A DNA stretch of 50,471 nucleotides from Sphaeroforma sirkka (lineage: Eukaryota; Opisthokonta; Ichthyosporea; Ichthyophonida). Below the pieces are notes generated by a model. That model searched no databases. It saw only the letters and a program-made list of their open reading frames with translations, and was not told the origin of the DNA. Positions 22,430 to 35,160 of this stretch are shown piece after piece. Made by a program: the position numbers and the translations under genes. Position 1 is the stretch's first letter. Each line of letters opens with the position of its first letter. The DNA is taken from the NCBI GenBank assembly GCA_001586965.3, contig LUCW03000961.1:1-50471 (forward strand), given 5' to 3'.

Positions 22430-22985
22430 AAGTCTGATTCTTTGGTTAAACCCTAGGAGCGATGTCTGATTCTTTGGTTAACCCTATGAATGATATGTGA
22501 TTGTTTGGTTAACCCATGGAAAGATATGTGATTCCTTGATTAACTCTAATAACTGACTGTTTGGTTGGCCCTATGTATGATATCTGACTGTTTGATTCAC
22601 CCTATGGATGTTTGACCTCATGAATGATATTTGATTCTTTGGATAACACTATGGATGATATCTGATACTTTGGATAACGCTATGAATGGTATCCTTGGAT
22701 AACGCTATGAATGATATCTTTGGATATAACGCTATGAATGATATCCTTGGATAACCCTATGAATGATATCTGATCCCTTGGTTGAGCCTAGGAACGATAC
22801 CTGATTCTTTGGTAACACTATGGATGATATCTGATATTTTGGTTAAACCTATGAATGATATTCTTGGGTAACGCTATGAATGATATCTGACTTCTTTTAT
22901 AACCCTATGAATGATATCCTTGGATAACGCTATGAAAGGTGTCTGATTCCTTGGTTAACCCTAAGAATAATATGTGATTCTTTGG
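22430..22985. repeat. Degenerate minisatellite, ~30-40-bp unit
   Basis: About 16 irregular copies built from CTATGAATGATATCTGATTC and TTTGGTTAACC blocks, with frequent deletions between the blocks. Confidence 0.8.
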
Positions 22986-23449
22986 CTACACATGCGCCGC
23001 ATGTCTTGTTCGCTGCATGATCATGTATACATGGTACAACAGAACGATCGTTGCGTCACCTAATTTATCCATTGTGCTCAGACGGATCCACGCCTCCAAG
23101 CAAGTGAAGCAAGCGATAGTGTAGCATCAACGACCGCTGTGCACTTTGCCTATATATGCTTACGGTGGTAAGAGCATCCAAAGGATCGCAACATCATGCG
23201 GGTGTCATCTGTGGCATAGCTTGAAGGCTTGATAAGCCTGCACTCGACTAGTACGCAGTTGGATGGCTGAGCATCTGACACCATGAGTCACAAACCCAAC
23301 AATCCTGAACACACACTGTGACATCGATGTGCACTTGATGAACAACATGTGGCAGCATCTTGTAATGAGTACATGAGCGTACACAGTCTCCGGCAAACGC
23401 GTCTGCCCTTACAATACTTCAACTCGGCAAACGACATTTCACTTGCGAA

Positions 23450-23660
23450 ACGACGTAATTATTTAACTCAACCGCACGTACGTCTCCCTTGTTTCTTTGA
23501 CCTCCATTTAACTCAGCCACCCTTACGTCTCCATTGTGTCTTTCACCTCCATTTAACTCAGCCACACGTACACCTCCCTTGTATCTTTCACCTCCATTTA
23601 ACTCAACCACACGTACGTCCCCTTGTGTCTTTCACCTACGTTTAACTCAGTCACACGCAC
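23450..23660. repeat. Minisatellite, ~57-bp unit
   Basis: About four copies of a unit containing CACGTACGTCTCCCTTGT and CACCTCCATTTAACTCA. The near-multiple-of-three period opens frames on both strands (19-residue repeat); I do not regard these as genes. Confidence 0.8.
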
Positions 23661-24311
23661 GATATCTTTCACCTTCGAGCGTCTTACTACATTTGTTTCA
23701 TACCACGATGCATCCGCGTGATCCTCCAGCTACCATTAACTTCATCTTTATCTCTTCTACATGTACATATACATGTATATGTAGTACGTACGTGTGAGTG
23801 CACGTGAATGCCCTTCCACGCACCTACCATAGGTTAATGTCTCCTAAACACTGGGCTACGAATGCATATGATGGGTCAAACTGTTAGCGTTTAATCCAAG
23901 CACAACCCTTTAGCCTGTCCACGCCTATATCTACTATTTTATGTCTTAGATATTTTATGTCTAACTATGCATGCACTAATACGCTTCTGAATCGCATCAA
24001 TATGTGTGCCTTTCTCCTCTACCTTTTCCCGTGAAGACCTCTTCTGCTCACAAGTGTATCTTCTGCCAAGGCGGTTCACGTCACCAATCCAATGCCACAT
24101 AGCACCACGCTAATACCAATTCCTTGCACCCACCTGAAGCAAGCTAACAGAGACGCCCAATCATCTCCACTCGCACTTAAATATTTCCGATCATTCTTAT
24201 GTTCTTACCCCAACATAGGACGCAGCAGGTCGAGTATAGGCACCGCTCACTCGTCACCATACAACAGCACTGCAGTATCATGCTCATCCACGACACTGCA
24301 AAGAGAGAGAG

Positions 24312-25272
24312 CTAGTGAACAGGACTGCTGGTCTCGCTGGCGGAGGGTGGCTTGGTCTTTTCTTTGCGGCGCATAGAGAGATTGCTGCCTGTGCTGCGCA
24401 TGCTGGTCCCTCGCACGCAGAACGAGGTGGCGCGATTGATAAACGTTGAACGTTTTCCGTCGGGGCTGTTGACAGACAGTGTGTCTCCTTCCCCCTCCTT
24501 GACCTGTTCCATGCCTTTTAAGCTCTCGGCGTGATCGCTGTTGCTGTTGTTGCCTGGGGTGTCTGAGAAGTTGTCGTCGCTTGCGTTGTTGCTGGCTGAG
24601 GCTGATCCTGCGCTGTAGGAGAAACTACCACAGCGCAAGCGGTGCATGCCCTGGCCTTTGGCGACGTCCTTGGATTTCGGTTTGCGCCGGAAAGAAAACC
24701 GGCTCTTCTGCTTCTCTTCATCACCAAAGTACACACCCTGAGCAGTCAAGAACTCATGGATATCCACCTCCTCTGCCTATTGGGTTGTGCCAGTGAAACG
24801 AACAAAACGTATATTTGGTGAGCAGCTGAAGGTGCCAGCGGTGTCAATAACACACACATTACAGTATGTAATAGACGGAGTATAGTGCTACCGCATCGCC
24901 ACATGTGAATAGTCACTGGACCAGCAAATGTTATTCGCAACGGATGCATTGTTATGAACGGACAAATCACATGTATAAAAACAACAATAAACCTGAAGAT
25001 AAATATACATGTAATACATGCCCTTACACGCGGTCAAAGCACAGTCATCACAAAGTAAATAAAAGCGTGATGTGCTAGTAAAAATTCATTAGCAGTCCAG
25101 AGTATCTTCTTATATAGTTGCCAAACTAATTAAATAACAAACATAAAACACTATACTAACAATGATAATATATATGCATGGATGCATGTAAGTCGGTGAG
25201 GCAGTAAGAAAGTAAGGAAGCAAGCAAGAAAGTATATACAAACATAAGCAGACACATAAAACATATAAATAT

Positions 25273-25368
<96 letters not shown>

Positions 25369-25393
25369 CAAAAAAATGAACAGATATATATTT

Positions 25394-25446
<53 letters not shown>

Positions 25447-25798
25447 GCATATACATGTAATAAAAAAAAAAAAACATAAACAAAATAGGTTTGCATGCAT
25501 ATGTATTGTATATATATATATATATATATACATATATAATACATGTAATATATATATATATTGTAATATATATATATATACATATATACATATATACATA
25601 TATATACATGCATATACATATGTGTCCTAAACGTACCGTGTGTATGTTTGGGTGTATGTTTTCATGTAAGATTATGCGTATAAACATAACACAAAAGACG
25701 ATATGTACGTACAAATATACATACACATTTTATATATATATATACATTAATATATATAAATATGGAACATATGTATATATGTAATACATGTATAATAG

Positions 25799-25835
<37 letters not shown>

Positions 25836-25959
25836 CGATATGGATTAAATAAAAATTCTATGTTCACACTGACGCACAGACATGGACATAGACACAGACA
25901 CGGACACATACACATATATATATACACACACACACACATATATATATGTTTATTTATAT

Positions 25960-26005
<46 letters not shown>

Positions 26006-26096
26006 GCAAATATGTATAGATATACATAAACACTTAAGTACACACATAGACACATTTTATTTCGTCATACACACACACACACACCCGTACACGTCG

Positions 26097-26127
<31 letters not shown>

Positions 26128-26956
26128 CTATATATATATATCTATGTATATATCTATGTATATATATCTAAAACCATTGCACTTGACATGAAGAAAATTC
26201 CCAGTAAAAATTCTTTTGCAACTATTGTATTCAATAATACTAGCTGAAGGACCTGTATAGTCCCTTGCTATGTCCATGCATAAAGAGATTAAAATAACGG
26301 AATAGGATCAGTTGTTAAGCATACCTCTGATACCAGCCACACTTCCAGATACATTGGTCGGCTATCGAGTCCTATAAAATATTCATGCAGTTGGTTGTCA
26401 GGAATTTTGGGTTCAACCTTGATAATATGAGTATTCTCCACATCTAACTTGGGTCTCCCTGCGGCTCTGTGACCTAACTGTGGCAGCGCAAGTATCAAAT
26501 ATTTCGGTTGATATCCCCCAGCTGTTTTCTGCAAGGTTATAAAAAAACAAATAGATCAGAATAGGAAAGGTGGCGAGTTTGTATATAAATTATGTGAACA
26601 GCACGCATGAACTGTATCGATATCACTGTCTACGAGATTAAACTACAAAATAAAACTCTACACTTCGGTTGGCATCACGGATACTCGGAAATCGCATCAA
26701 TACACGCAAAATGACAACGGCGGCCACAGGATGTAGCAATGAATTCAATAAAACATTCACTCACCACCACCTCACACCACAATCACACACTCTGCAGACA
26801 GCAAAAAAACATACAACCACATACTCTCACGATCTTTTCAACGTTGTCCATCCACCCAAGCATCGGCTGTGCAAGTGGACGTGCTTTGGACGCATCGTAC
26901 TGGCGCACCAACACCTTCTCATTAATGAACTTGAACAGTTCCTGTGTTTGTGCCAT
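24312..26956 (-). CDS. Hypothetical three-exon protein with serine-rich C-terminus
   Basis: Three exons join in phase 0 with good GTATGT/GTATGC donors and CAG/TAG acceptors: 26825-26956, 26325-26528 and 24312-24776, giving about 266 residues. The start is the first ATG ([14 protein letters not shown]), and no in-frame ATG lies close upstream. The first 110 residues look folded, with conserved-looking blocks ([32 protein letters not shown]); the third exon begins [21 protein letters not shown]. After a basic block ([11 protein letters not shown]) the rest is a serine/asparagine-rich, probably disordered tail with possible phosphosites. I do not recognise the family. The second intron (24777-26324) is filled with TA microsatellites. 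Exon phasing supports a real gene; function is unknown. Confidence 0.6.
25275..26170. repeat. Large TA-rich microsatellite cluster
   Basis: Several (TA)n tracts (for example about 25282-25368, 25397-25450, 25800-25834 and 25970-26000), with (CA)n and TATACA variants. They lie in the second intron of the hypothetical gene and open long Tyr/Ile frames on both strands that are not genes. Confidence 0.95.
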
Positions 26957-27339
26957 CTTCGAACAAAATGTTCACTCTACAGTGCGTGTATATTGTAATT
27001 GTGTGTGAGTATGAAGGCAGATATAATCTGAGGTAAGATATAGCCTCGATTTTACTTAGAACACAGTGTAGAATATTCCCTTTCACCGATGACTCCAATG
27101 TAGGTTATTGCTTTTTGTTGATACTAGAGTCGATTCAGGAAACGTATAAACGGCACAAAAACGTGTGCGACGATTGCTCAATTAATACTTATGAAGCTTT
27201 TCAATCCCGACTGGCTGTAATACATCTGCAATCTTAAGTTCTCAACTAGAAATAGTAAATCACTGCGAGTTAAATACCTCACCACTCGTCAGTTCGTGCA
27301 TGATGCCGATGGTGTAAAATCTATTTCCAACGATGCTTG

Positions 27340-30300
27340 AATTTTTAGAAAACAAACAAAAATAAAAACAAATAAAAACTGATATGTATTTATTTATGTA
27401 TATATGATAAATATGGCCTATGGGCTATGGCTATGGCCTATGGGTCGAAAACTTGAAATTCGAAAACATAAAAAATGACACAACACACTCCAGTAAATAC
27501 TCCACGAGTCCACAGTCTCACACAGTCACACAGACACACACACTTTTGGGGTTGTGTTTTGTTTTTGTTTTGGTGTTTAAAAAAAAAACCAACGTCAAAC
27601 AAAAACAAAACAACAAAAAAACATGTAAATATGAAAAAAAACAAACACACCCTTCTTCTAAAAATACGTTGAACAATGATTCAGAAGGCTAAACATGCAA
27701 AGTCATGACCATCAGAAATATTTAAAAATAAATAATTACGCAGAGTGAAAATTGGGCGAGACGGACGACTAAATAATAGACGAGTCACGTCTCACGAGAG
27801 TCTGTCAGACTCAGGAGTCAGGGATCACAAGAAGAAGAGTTTAGGAAATTAAAATTAGGACACTCTCTAGTTGAGCCTCAACGAGGGTTTTAGGGTTCCA
27901 AAATGGTGGATATTTGAGGAATCATGATTTCTCACTGTGCCACTGTGGCATGTGCTCTGTGGTGAGGTGACTGAGACCTCCAGGTCTCTCTGATGACTGA
28001 TTGACTGTCTGTCGTCTGACTCTGTGTATTTAAATACAGCATTCTCTGTGCTCTCTCACAGGTCTGTATTTATCTATCTACTCTCTAAATGGAGGAAAAA
28101 TTAGGAAACGAGAATGTGGATTGTGGCGGCGGCGCCTTTAAAGTTCTGGGATCCCAGACATTTAAAAAAAATACAAGGACTCAAAATGAAAAAATCTGTA
28201 CGTGTCCTTTTATGTATAAAATATGTAAATACGTACATATTTATTATTTATAGTTTTTCGAGTTATAATTTATATCTATCCAAACAAACAAAAAAGCTGA
28301 AAGCTACAAAAATAGGGTTTAGGGTGTTTGGTTTTAAAAAGAAGAAAAGAAGGCAATATGATCGTTTTGGCTTACCCAATTGCATTGTAGTTCAACAATG
28401 TTGAATTTGGTTTTGTCCGTTCTATTTTTTAAATTTAAGATCTAAGGGATTTTGTTCTGTTCTGTGATACTGATTTCATTAACCGTAATTGTAATTTTAG
28501 AACATAAATTCAAAACAAATTCACTCGGTTATACTAGGGCTCGGACGTTAATAATTTCATAGTGACGAGTGTCGTATAGACAAAGTCCTTTGAGTCTTTT
28601 TGTGTGTCCTGTTTCTTGCAAAAATGAATAAAAACCGCAGCGGCACAGCCAGGCCTGTACAGAATAAACGTTCCACGTTTAAGAACTAGGTCCGGCGCCA
28701 GTTATTAGTATTGTGAAAAACAAAATAGTATATATTATGTTGAAAAAAATACCATAACCAAAAGGGGTTTTTTTCATAGCCTACTAAAGATGGCTATGGT
28801 TTTTTGAAACCAGTAGTATAATATTTTTAAAAGTGTAAATTGTTTTACAAAAATGGGTCTTGAATGTTCAAACTAGATCGAAATAAAAATCATTTATGCC
28901 AATAAAAATTTAAAAATCATTTCGGGGACCACATTCTTTTGTAATTGCTAAACTGCTGGTTAAAACTGCAGGTTATATTGACGATCACTCCAAAAAATTA
29001 TGTAAAACAAATTGGGGGCAAAGTTTTGGAAACTAAATATACTGTTGCTCTTTTAAAATATTCATAAAAAAATTTAAATTTATATATTTGTTTTAGACTT
29101 TTTGTGTTGAATTTGTTTAAAAACATGATTTTTTTATAAGAAAACTTTAAACAAGAGAATGGAGGTTTTTTAGGGGGCTAAATCATTTTTAACCTTCTGA
29201 AAAAATATGGCAATGTATGTATGTGTTGTATGGTTTTTCATGATTGTGTTCTGTGAATTTCTTTCATAGGCCATACCGCCATACCCCCTCTAAAAGAAAC
29301 AGAGGACTCTGGTTCTGTTGACTCGTTTCTAGTTTATAAAATTTTGTCCACGAAATACAATATTTAAAATTAACCAGCGGTCCCCATTATGGAATATATA
29401 TATGCACACTGTTTAACTTTTAATAGGACGTATAACGTCTGAAGTCAGGTCACTCACCAACTCCCTGTGGTGTGTGGTGGGACCTGGAGCCCCTGCCCTC
29501 TGGAGGCCCTGGAGACCTGGTCCATCTGCAGGGGTATGTTTCCTTTTTTTAGACGACTCGAGGTCGAGGAGTGGAGGAGTGGAGGAGTGGATTGTTTTGA
29601 AACAAATAAAAAAATAAACAAAATACAAAAATCAATTTAAAAAAAAACATCATCGTGTTTTTCCATTTCCCTTTTGTGTGTGTACGAATTTAAAAAAATA
29701 TTGTTCATGATAATCAATTGACCCGTATTGCTCTTTTAATATAGTAAAAAGTAAAAAAGTAAAATATCAGGCATAGCCTACTATGCTCGTTAAAAATGTT
29801 TCTATTTAGTAGGCTATGTATCAGTACAATATAACGGGTTATTTACTTCTTGTAGAGTGTGGACTGTCTGTGAAATACAAACTCCAGTTAGACGGCTAAA
29901 TATCGCCAATTTTGTATTATTTACACTTGATGGGCTACTGTCTACTGTGTTACTACGTATATCTACTTTATTACAATATTTTAAACTTTCTTAAGCCAAT
30001 GAAATTAAGTAATTAAGCTTTTTTTGTTTCTTTTCAGGCCAATTAAATTTCGACTACTTAGAGTAACAGTTCCCTTCGTTTTCTCTCTCATCACATGTTT
30101 TCATTTTTAATACCTGTATTTTTTTAGAAGTAAATATTTATCGATGCCCGATGGATGATGGATGGAGATGTGAAGCGTGAAGGGTCCAAACCGTCAAGGG
30201 ATCTTATTATCTATTATTTATTATTTTAACAAAAAACTTTTCTTTTTCTCCTCTTCTTCTTGACGTTGTGACGTGTGAGCCTGTGAGTCTGTGACTGTGG

Positions 30301-30393
30301 GTCTGTGTCTCTGTGAGGACAATGAGCCGTGATGAGGAGAAGACACGGTCACTAGAGGAAAAAAAGGCTCTAATAAAGTCTAAATACTCACTA
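27340..30393. other. Compositionally distinct island, possible foreign or mobile insertion
   Basis: This ~3 kb stretch looks unlike its surroundings. It has many A and T homopolymer runs mixed with GC-rich patches (GCGGCGGCGCC near 28130; the CCTGGAGCCCCTGCCCTCTGG patch near 29487), repeated TAGCCTACTA motifs, and no minisatellites. Two short frames look like first exons: one from about 28089 (MEEKLGNENVDCGGG) and one from about 30322 (MSRDEEKTRSLEEKKALIKS, preceded by a GTGTGAGCCTGTGAGTCTG-rich leader). I found no terminal repeats by eye. The edges are approximate, and the nature (insertion, old transfer, or mis-joined contig) is unknown. Confidence 0.4.
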
Positions 30394-30449
30394 GTTGGGT
30401 AGACAAATGTCGTTGGGTAGACAAATGTCGTTGGGTAGACAAATGTCTA
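30394..30449. repeat. Three tandem 18-bp units
   Basis: TTGGGTAGACAAATGTCG occurs three times in a row (the third diverges at its end), directly at the right edge of the distinct island. On the minus strand the repeat lies at the end of a 75-codon frame (30391-30618), reading DICLPN three times; that frame is not otherwise supported. Confidence 0.9.
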
Positions 30450-31246
30450 TCGCATTTTTTAGGGGTTTTAACTGATTAGGGCGTGTATAGTACAGTATCG
30501 TTACTTGTTCCTCTGGAAGATGATCTGCACTGTTGTGTACATCTTCTGCTTGGTTGCTGATGTATTGTGCTGGCTTCCTACACGGACCAAGCCTCAAATA
30601 TTCGTCAAAGATACTCAACCTCTTTACCGAGGTCGCGTTGAGAAAAAAACTAATTGACGTTAAAACAGTGTAAATTTGCAGCCGAGAGTTTTGACCGGCA
30701 CATTAGCGATCAAATATTAGCTGATATTAGCAAAACTACTCTCTTCAATTGAGCGATGGCATGATATGTAGTTCCAAAATATTGGGCTATTACTATAAAA
30801 CTTGCAACCAGAAATGTGGGAGGCACAAACGAGTCTGAATTGTCAATATAAGAGCCAAGTACGTGACATATTCATGCTACGACATTATTTGTTGTACTTT
30901 GATTTCAATTTCCCCACGATATGTGTCGCTGCCAATTTAAAATTGGTAATATATTGACATGAATGGCTTATTTTGTGGCGAAATACTAAATTGAATTAAT
31001 CGGCATCGTTGCCACTGTCGACTAATATAAAAATTCTAAGTAAGGTTCAGTTCCATGAGTGGCGCACGGCCCTGTATCACTCATGGTGTACGCTTGCCCT
31101 ATGTTTTCAAACACAATTCAACTACTCTACTTACAAAAATGCAGTCGTCAGAGGAAGTGAACTTACTTTGTGAGCTCAGCGCTTGAAATGATAAATATCT
31201 TGGTACTCTTTGAGTCTCGTAAGTTGTTAGATCTAATAGATTGAAA

Positions 31247-34200
31247 ATGCACTTTAACCATGACGATGTCTTGTATGCACTGTGCGGATCTCGATACGCT
31301 ATTGAGTACGCATCGGATGATACCTCGGTTTGCACGGGAGCTCACAGCGAGATCATACCTACTGGTTGTATCAGACTCGGGGCATCCAACGAGCTTGACA
31401 ATAGCGGTAATTATGCATGGAGGTATGTAAGTTATGCATGAAGGTAAGTATATACATGGAGGTACAATATGGTTATCATAAATATATGTGAGCACAGCCA
31501 AGTATACAACATAAAGTGCTAATTTCTATGTTCCCATACGTTTATGTGGATAACTCATGTATACATGATAGAGGCGCGATAGACTGAGCGAGCTATAGAT
31601 TGGATCCGAAATGCAATATGCATATTTAGAAAACAATACAATATACTTAATAGAAATCTTATTACATATTTTATAGAATGCATGTCTAACTTCATTAGCT
31701 TATTAAACGTGAGCATCTATATGCCTTATAAACCTTTATAGTACACAATTAGTTACATATATAAAAAACACAGGTTATTTAAAATAAGTGCTATCGTCAA
31801 GAAAATTCAGAACAAATCCATTATATTTCATGCTTTTGGGTCTGTAATTATTTGTTCACCACAGGTGCGTTGACTGCTTGACTCGCGACCTACTAGAAGA
31901 AGTTAGGAATCTGTACACCTTCACGTACTTATGTCCGGGGATGGATCATCTGGATGTTCACGATCGCGAAAACGTGGTAGAGGCAATGGAGGACGTATTA
32001 TATCCTAGAGAAGGTAAGTACGTGGTAGAGGCAATGGAGGAAGTACTACATCCTAGAGAAGGAAGACACTCCGTTTAAGTGACATTTTAAATGTCGACGT
32101 TACACCGGATCACCATACTGTCAACCGACCTCCTGTGCGCATACGATGGCAAACGTTAAACTCTATTCAATGCAAACATACACGAATCGCGCACATATGC
32201 AGATGTACTAGCAGTGGACCCTGCTGTATCGCTAGTTTCTCCTACGCCAGAAAAGTCTGCGTCGAAGATCCCGGTACAGCCACAGTCATCGCCGAGGATT
32301 CCACTGAAAACATATAATCTGAGAACCCGACACGACAGAATCAACACATACGAGAGTTCAACCTCGCAAGGCTTTACGTCTGATAGCAGCTCCGATTATG
32401 AGGCCTATACACGCACCACTGATGTGACTGGGCACCCTAAGCTCGCCGGTGGAAGTGAAGCGCGAATTACACGCTTTATCAAGCATACACCGCGAAAGGT
32501 GAACAATAAAATGAGATCACACAGTGCAGGTAGACGGCCCCGGGCAAGGCACAGCCTGCCAGACTCCGCAGACGAGTTATTCATAGAGCCTCAACGGTAT
32601 CAATGGTCTCGGAGCAAGAGAGGGAAGTACAGGAACGAGACACGCGACAACCTATCAATGCCAAAACAGGCAACAGCCCCACCACACATGGGTGACAGAC
32701 GCACACGCACGGGATGTTTGGCATTTGACAACAACGACAACGACAACGGCGACAGAGGACGCAGCACCACACAGGTGCAAATGATTGAACAACGCAGTGA
32801 CACAGCCAACGCCTTACAACAGACAGAGCGAGCACTCCACAGGGACAGTGGGCACCACACGGCACGGGATGCCGCCGCAGGCGAAGCTCAGAACAACAGC
32901 AGCACAGGTGGTCATACCAACAGCCGCAGTGAGCGGATGCATCAGTTCATGTCATTCTATATGCACAACGCAAACAATGCGCTACTGACAGCTGCCACGT
33001 CCAAGACGAACCACAGGCCACACTCTAGCACCCTAGGCAAGGCACGCACGAAAACACTCCCAACGGATGACTCAGCACGCAAGCAAGCAGGCAAACGCTC
33101 ACAGAAAACAACCCGTGCGATACCCCATCACGAAGGCAGCAGGACACACTACAACACATGCTCGCAATCATACAGCAGCGGTGATCTCTGGCAGCCCAAT
33201 TCAACAGCCGACGACTCAGACGAGTCACTTGCACATCAGCATAACACACAGCAGCACACCATACACAGACACCCCACAGCAGCACATGGCCACAGGCACC
33301 GATCCAGAAACACACAACAGCAGACCATGCACACAGGCACCAGAAACACACCACACACCATGCACACAGGCTCACCGAAGAGACGCTTGCACAAGCATCC
33401 AACCACAGAGACACATAGAGCGACAGCAGCACACGTGCAGGCAATGGGCACAGCGGTGGACGGGCCATCGGGTGCACTCAGAACAACAGGAGAATCACTT
33501 GATGTGTCACAGGGGAGTGACAACAGCCATGACGCAGATGACAACCACGAAACAGTGGACAGCAGGGTTTTAGGGTTTTACACACGACAAGACTCTGAGC
33601 AGAGACACCTGGGGATACTACAGGGGAACCATGTAATGGGGACTACATCAACAGCAGAGGTAGTGGACAATAAACCAACACCACATGCACGCCCAAAGGC
33701 TAAGCCAAAGGAGAGTGCGAACTTGGCATGGGATTTCGACAAAATGATGGCACGCGCAGAAAAGCGCAAGCTACATATGGCAAAGATCTCTCGGAGAAGA
33801 GATTTGGATGGGAATCACAACGAGAGTAGAAGCACACAACCACACAGGCATAGCCCACAACCGCACAACCGTAGCACACAACCACACAGCCCTGTACGTG
33901 TGCATGCATTCGTGCACACCCCGAACAGTTCACCGTCCAAACCAGCAACGAACACCGTTACAAGGCAGCTGGGAAACGCCGAGACATCACACACACACAT
34001 GAGGCGCACCACAACGCACACATTACAAGCACCGAATGAGGGCAATAGCAATCGCAGGAAATCTATTACACGAAACTGCGCAGTCGATGCAGTCTCCCGC
34101 AGCACTATACAAGTCAGCAAACGGTTGCCACTCAGCGCCTCACACCAACAGCCAGACAACCACCGGACATACAAACAGCAGTCACATGTGGCCAAAGATC

Positions 34201-35021
34201 ACCATGGCAACAGCACAGACGCACCAGCAGTCTCAGGGGCATATGGTGCAGCTATTGGACTGTCAGACGACGAGGGAGTGATCGATGTGGACATGTGCCA
34301 CGGCCACAGCCAATGGCAGCGCAAGACAGACCATGGCAAACAAAGACAGATGACACGTGACACCACGTACGGGCGCAGTACAGACGGCTATGGCCAGGAC
34401 AACGGATACATCAGCGAATACAGCAACGACTCACGCAACGACTGCAGCAACATCTGCAACAACAAATTCAGCAACAAACCAAGCAATGGGAACACACCCA
34501 GACACCACAACGCACACAGACGCAATCCATTGGCAGTGGATGAAAACCTAATGGGCAATGAGCACGACGCACCAACGCAACTACAGCAACAGAAGAGGCA
34601 ATGGGCAACCATTGCCCACTCAAGACCACACACACACACGCACCACCAGCAAGGCACACGCACACACACGCTTACACCACCACACGCACAGCTGCGACAC
34701 AGCAGCACGCCCGGCACTCACACGCACACAACACACCCCGGAACACTCGCAGTAGCACACCACTACCACAACAACTACAACAACAATAGCAATAACAACT
34801 ACCACCACAACAGCAACAGCAACTACCACAACAACAACAGCAGCTACCACAACAACAACAACTACCACAACAACCACCACATGGGAAGCAAACTAAAGCA
34901 TGGGCGACATAAGGTGCAGCAGTCACCGATTTCCACCAATGCAAAGTTCCTGACACGACCTTCGCTGCGGTTCAGAAAAGGTCAGTTTCAGCTGAGTGCG
35001 CTGCAGGTCTACTGGCAGTGA
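31247..35021 (+). CDS. PARP-type zinc-finger protein with long His/Thr/Asn-rich tail
   Basis: Three exons join in phase (31247-31422, 31865-32013, 32203-35021) to give about 1047 residues. Residues ~15-105 match the PARP-type zinc finger seen in PARP1, DNA ligase III and free-standing fungal proteins: SRYAIEYA, CTGAHSEIIPTGCIRLG, NYAWRCVDC, LCPGMDHLDVHDRENVVEAM. Likely metal ligands are C-X3-H and C-X2-C; the usual WxHxxC histidine is a cysteine here. Such fingers bind DNA ends or nicks, so a nuclear DNA-damage or chromatin role is likely but inferred. The rest is low-complexity, rich in His, Thr, Ser, Gln and Asn, with NNNYHNN-type runs near the end and a basic C-terminus (FLTRPSLRFRKGQF). 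A telomeric motif lies inside the coding sequence. An upstream exon cannot be excluded. Confidence 0.78.
31973..32068 (+). repeat. 48-bp tandem copy of an exon end with its 5' splice site
   Basis: The last ~40 bases of exon 31865-32013 plus the start of the intron (from CGTGGTAGAGGCAATGGAGG) are repeated once, 48 bases downstream at about 32021. The second copy reads GAAGGAAGAC and has lost the donor GT. Confidence 0.88.
33565..33580. repeat. Telomeric motif inside coding sequence
   Basis: GGGTTTTAGGGTTTTA lies in frame in the third exon of the zinc-finger gene and codes for part of SRVLGFYTR. Confidence 0.85.
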
Positions 35022-35035
35022 ACAGAAGAAGCGTG

Positions 35036-35160
35036 TGTGGGGATGTATATGTCTTGTGTGAGTGTGTATATGTCTTATGTGGGTGTGTGTATGTTTTATG
35101 TGAGTGTGTATATGTGTTATGTGAGTGTGTATATGTGTTATGCGAGTGTGTATACGTCTT
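35036..35160. repeat. TG-rich ~23-bp minisatellite just after the stop codon
   Basis: About five copies of a GTGAGTGTGTATATGTCTTAT-like unit follow the stop of the zinc-finger gene within 15-140 bases, probably in its 3' UTR. Confidence 0.75.

Larger units (their letters stand above)
18464..24311. other. Gene-poor region between the OsmC gene and the next minus-strand gene
   Basis: About 5.8 kb without a gene I can support. It holds several minisatellites (listed separately), a lone GAATTTAGGGTTTAAAA motif near 20510, and AT-rich unique DNA. A 64-codon minus-strand frame at 18651-18845 was considered and rejected. Confidence 0.6.
26957..31246. other. Intergenic region between two divergent genes
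   Basis: About 4.3 kb between a minus-strand gene start (26956) and a plus-strand gene start (31247). It includes a compositionally distinct island (27.34-30.39 kb), an 18-bp triplet repeat, and AT-rich DNA. No complete gene is supported. Confidence 0.55.

Noticed and set aside
25110-26053. Long Tyr/Ile/Cys-rich open frames on both strands
   Set aside because: They are translations of TA and TATACA microsatellites; both strands are open for the same trivial reason.
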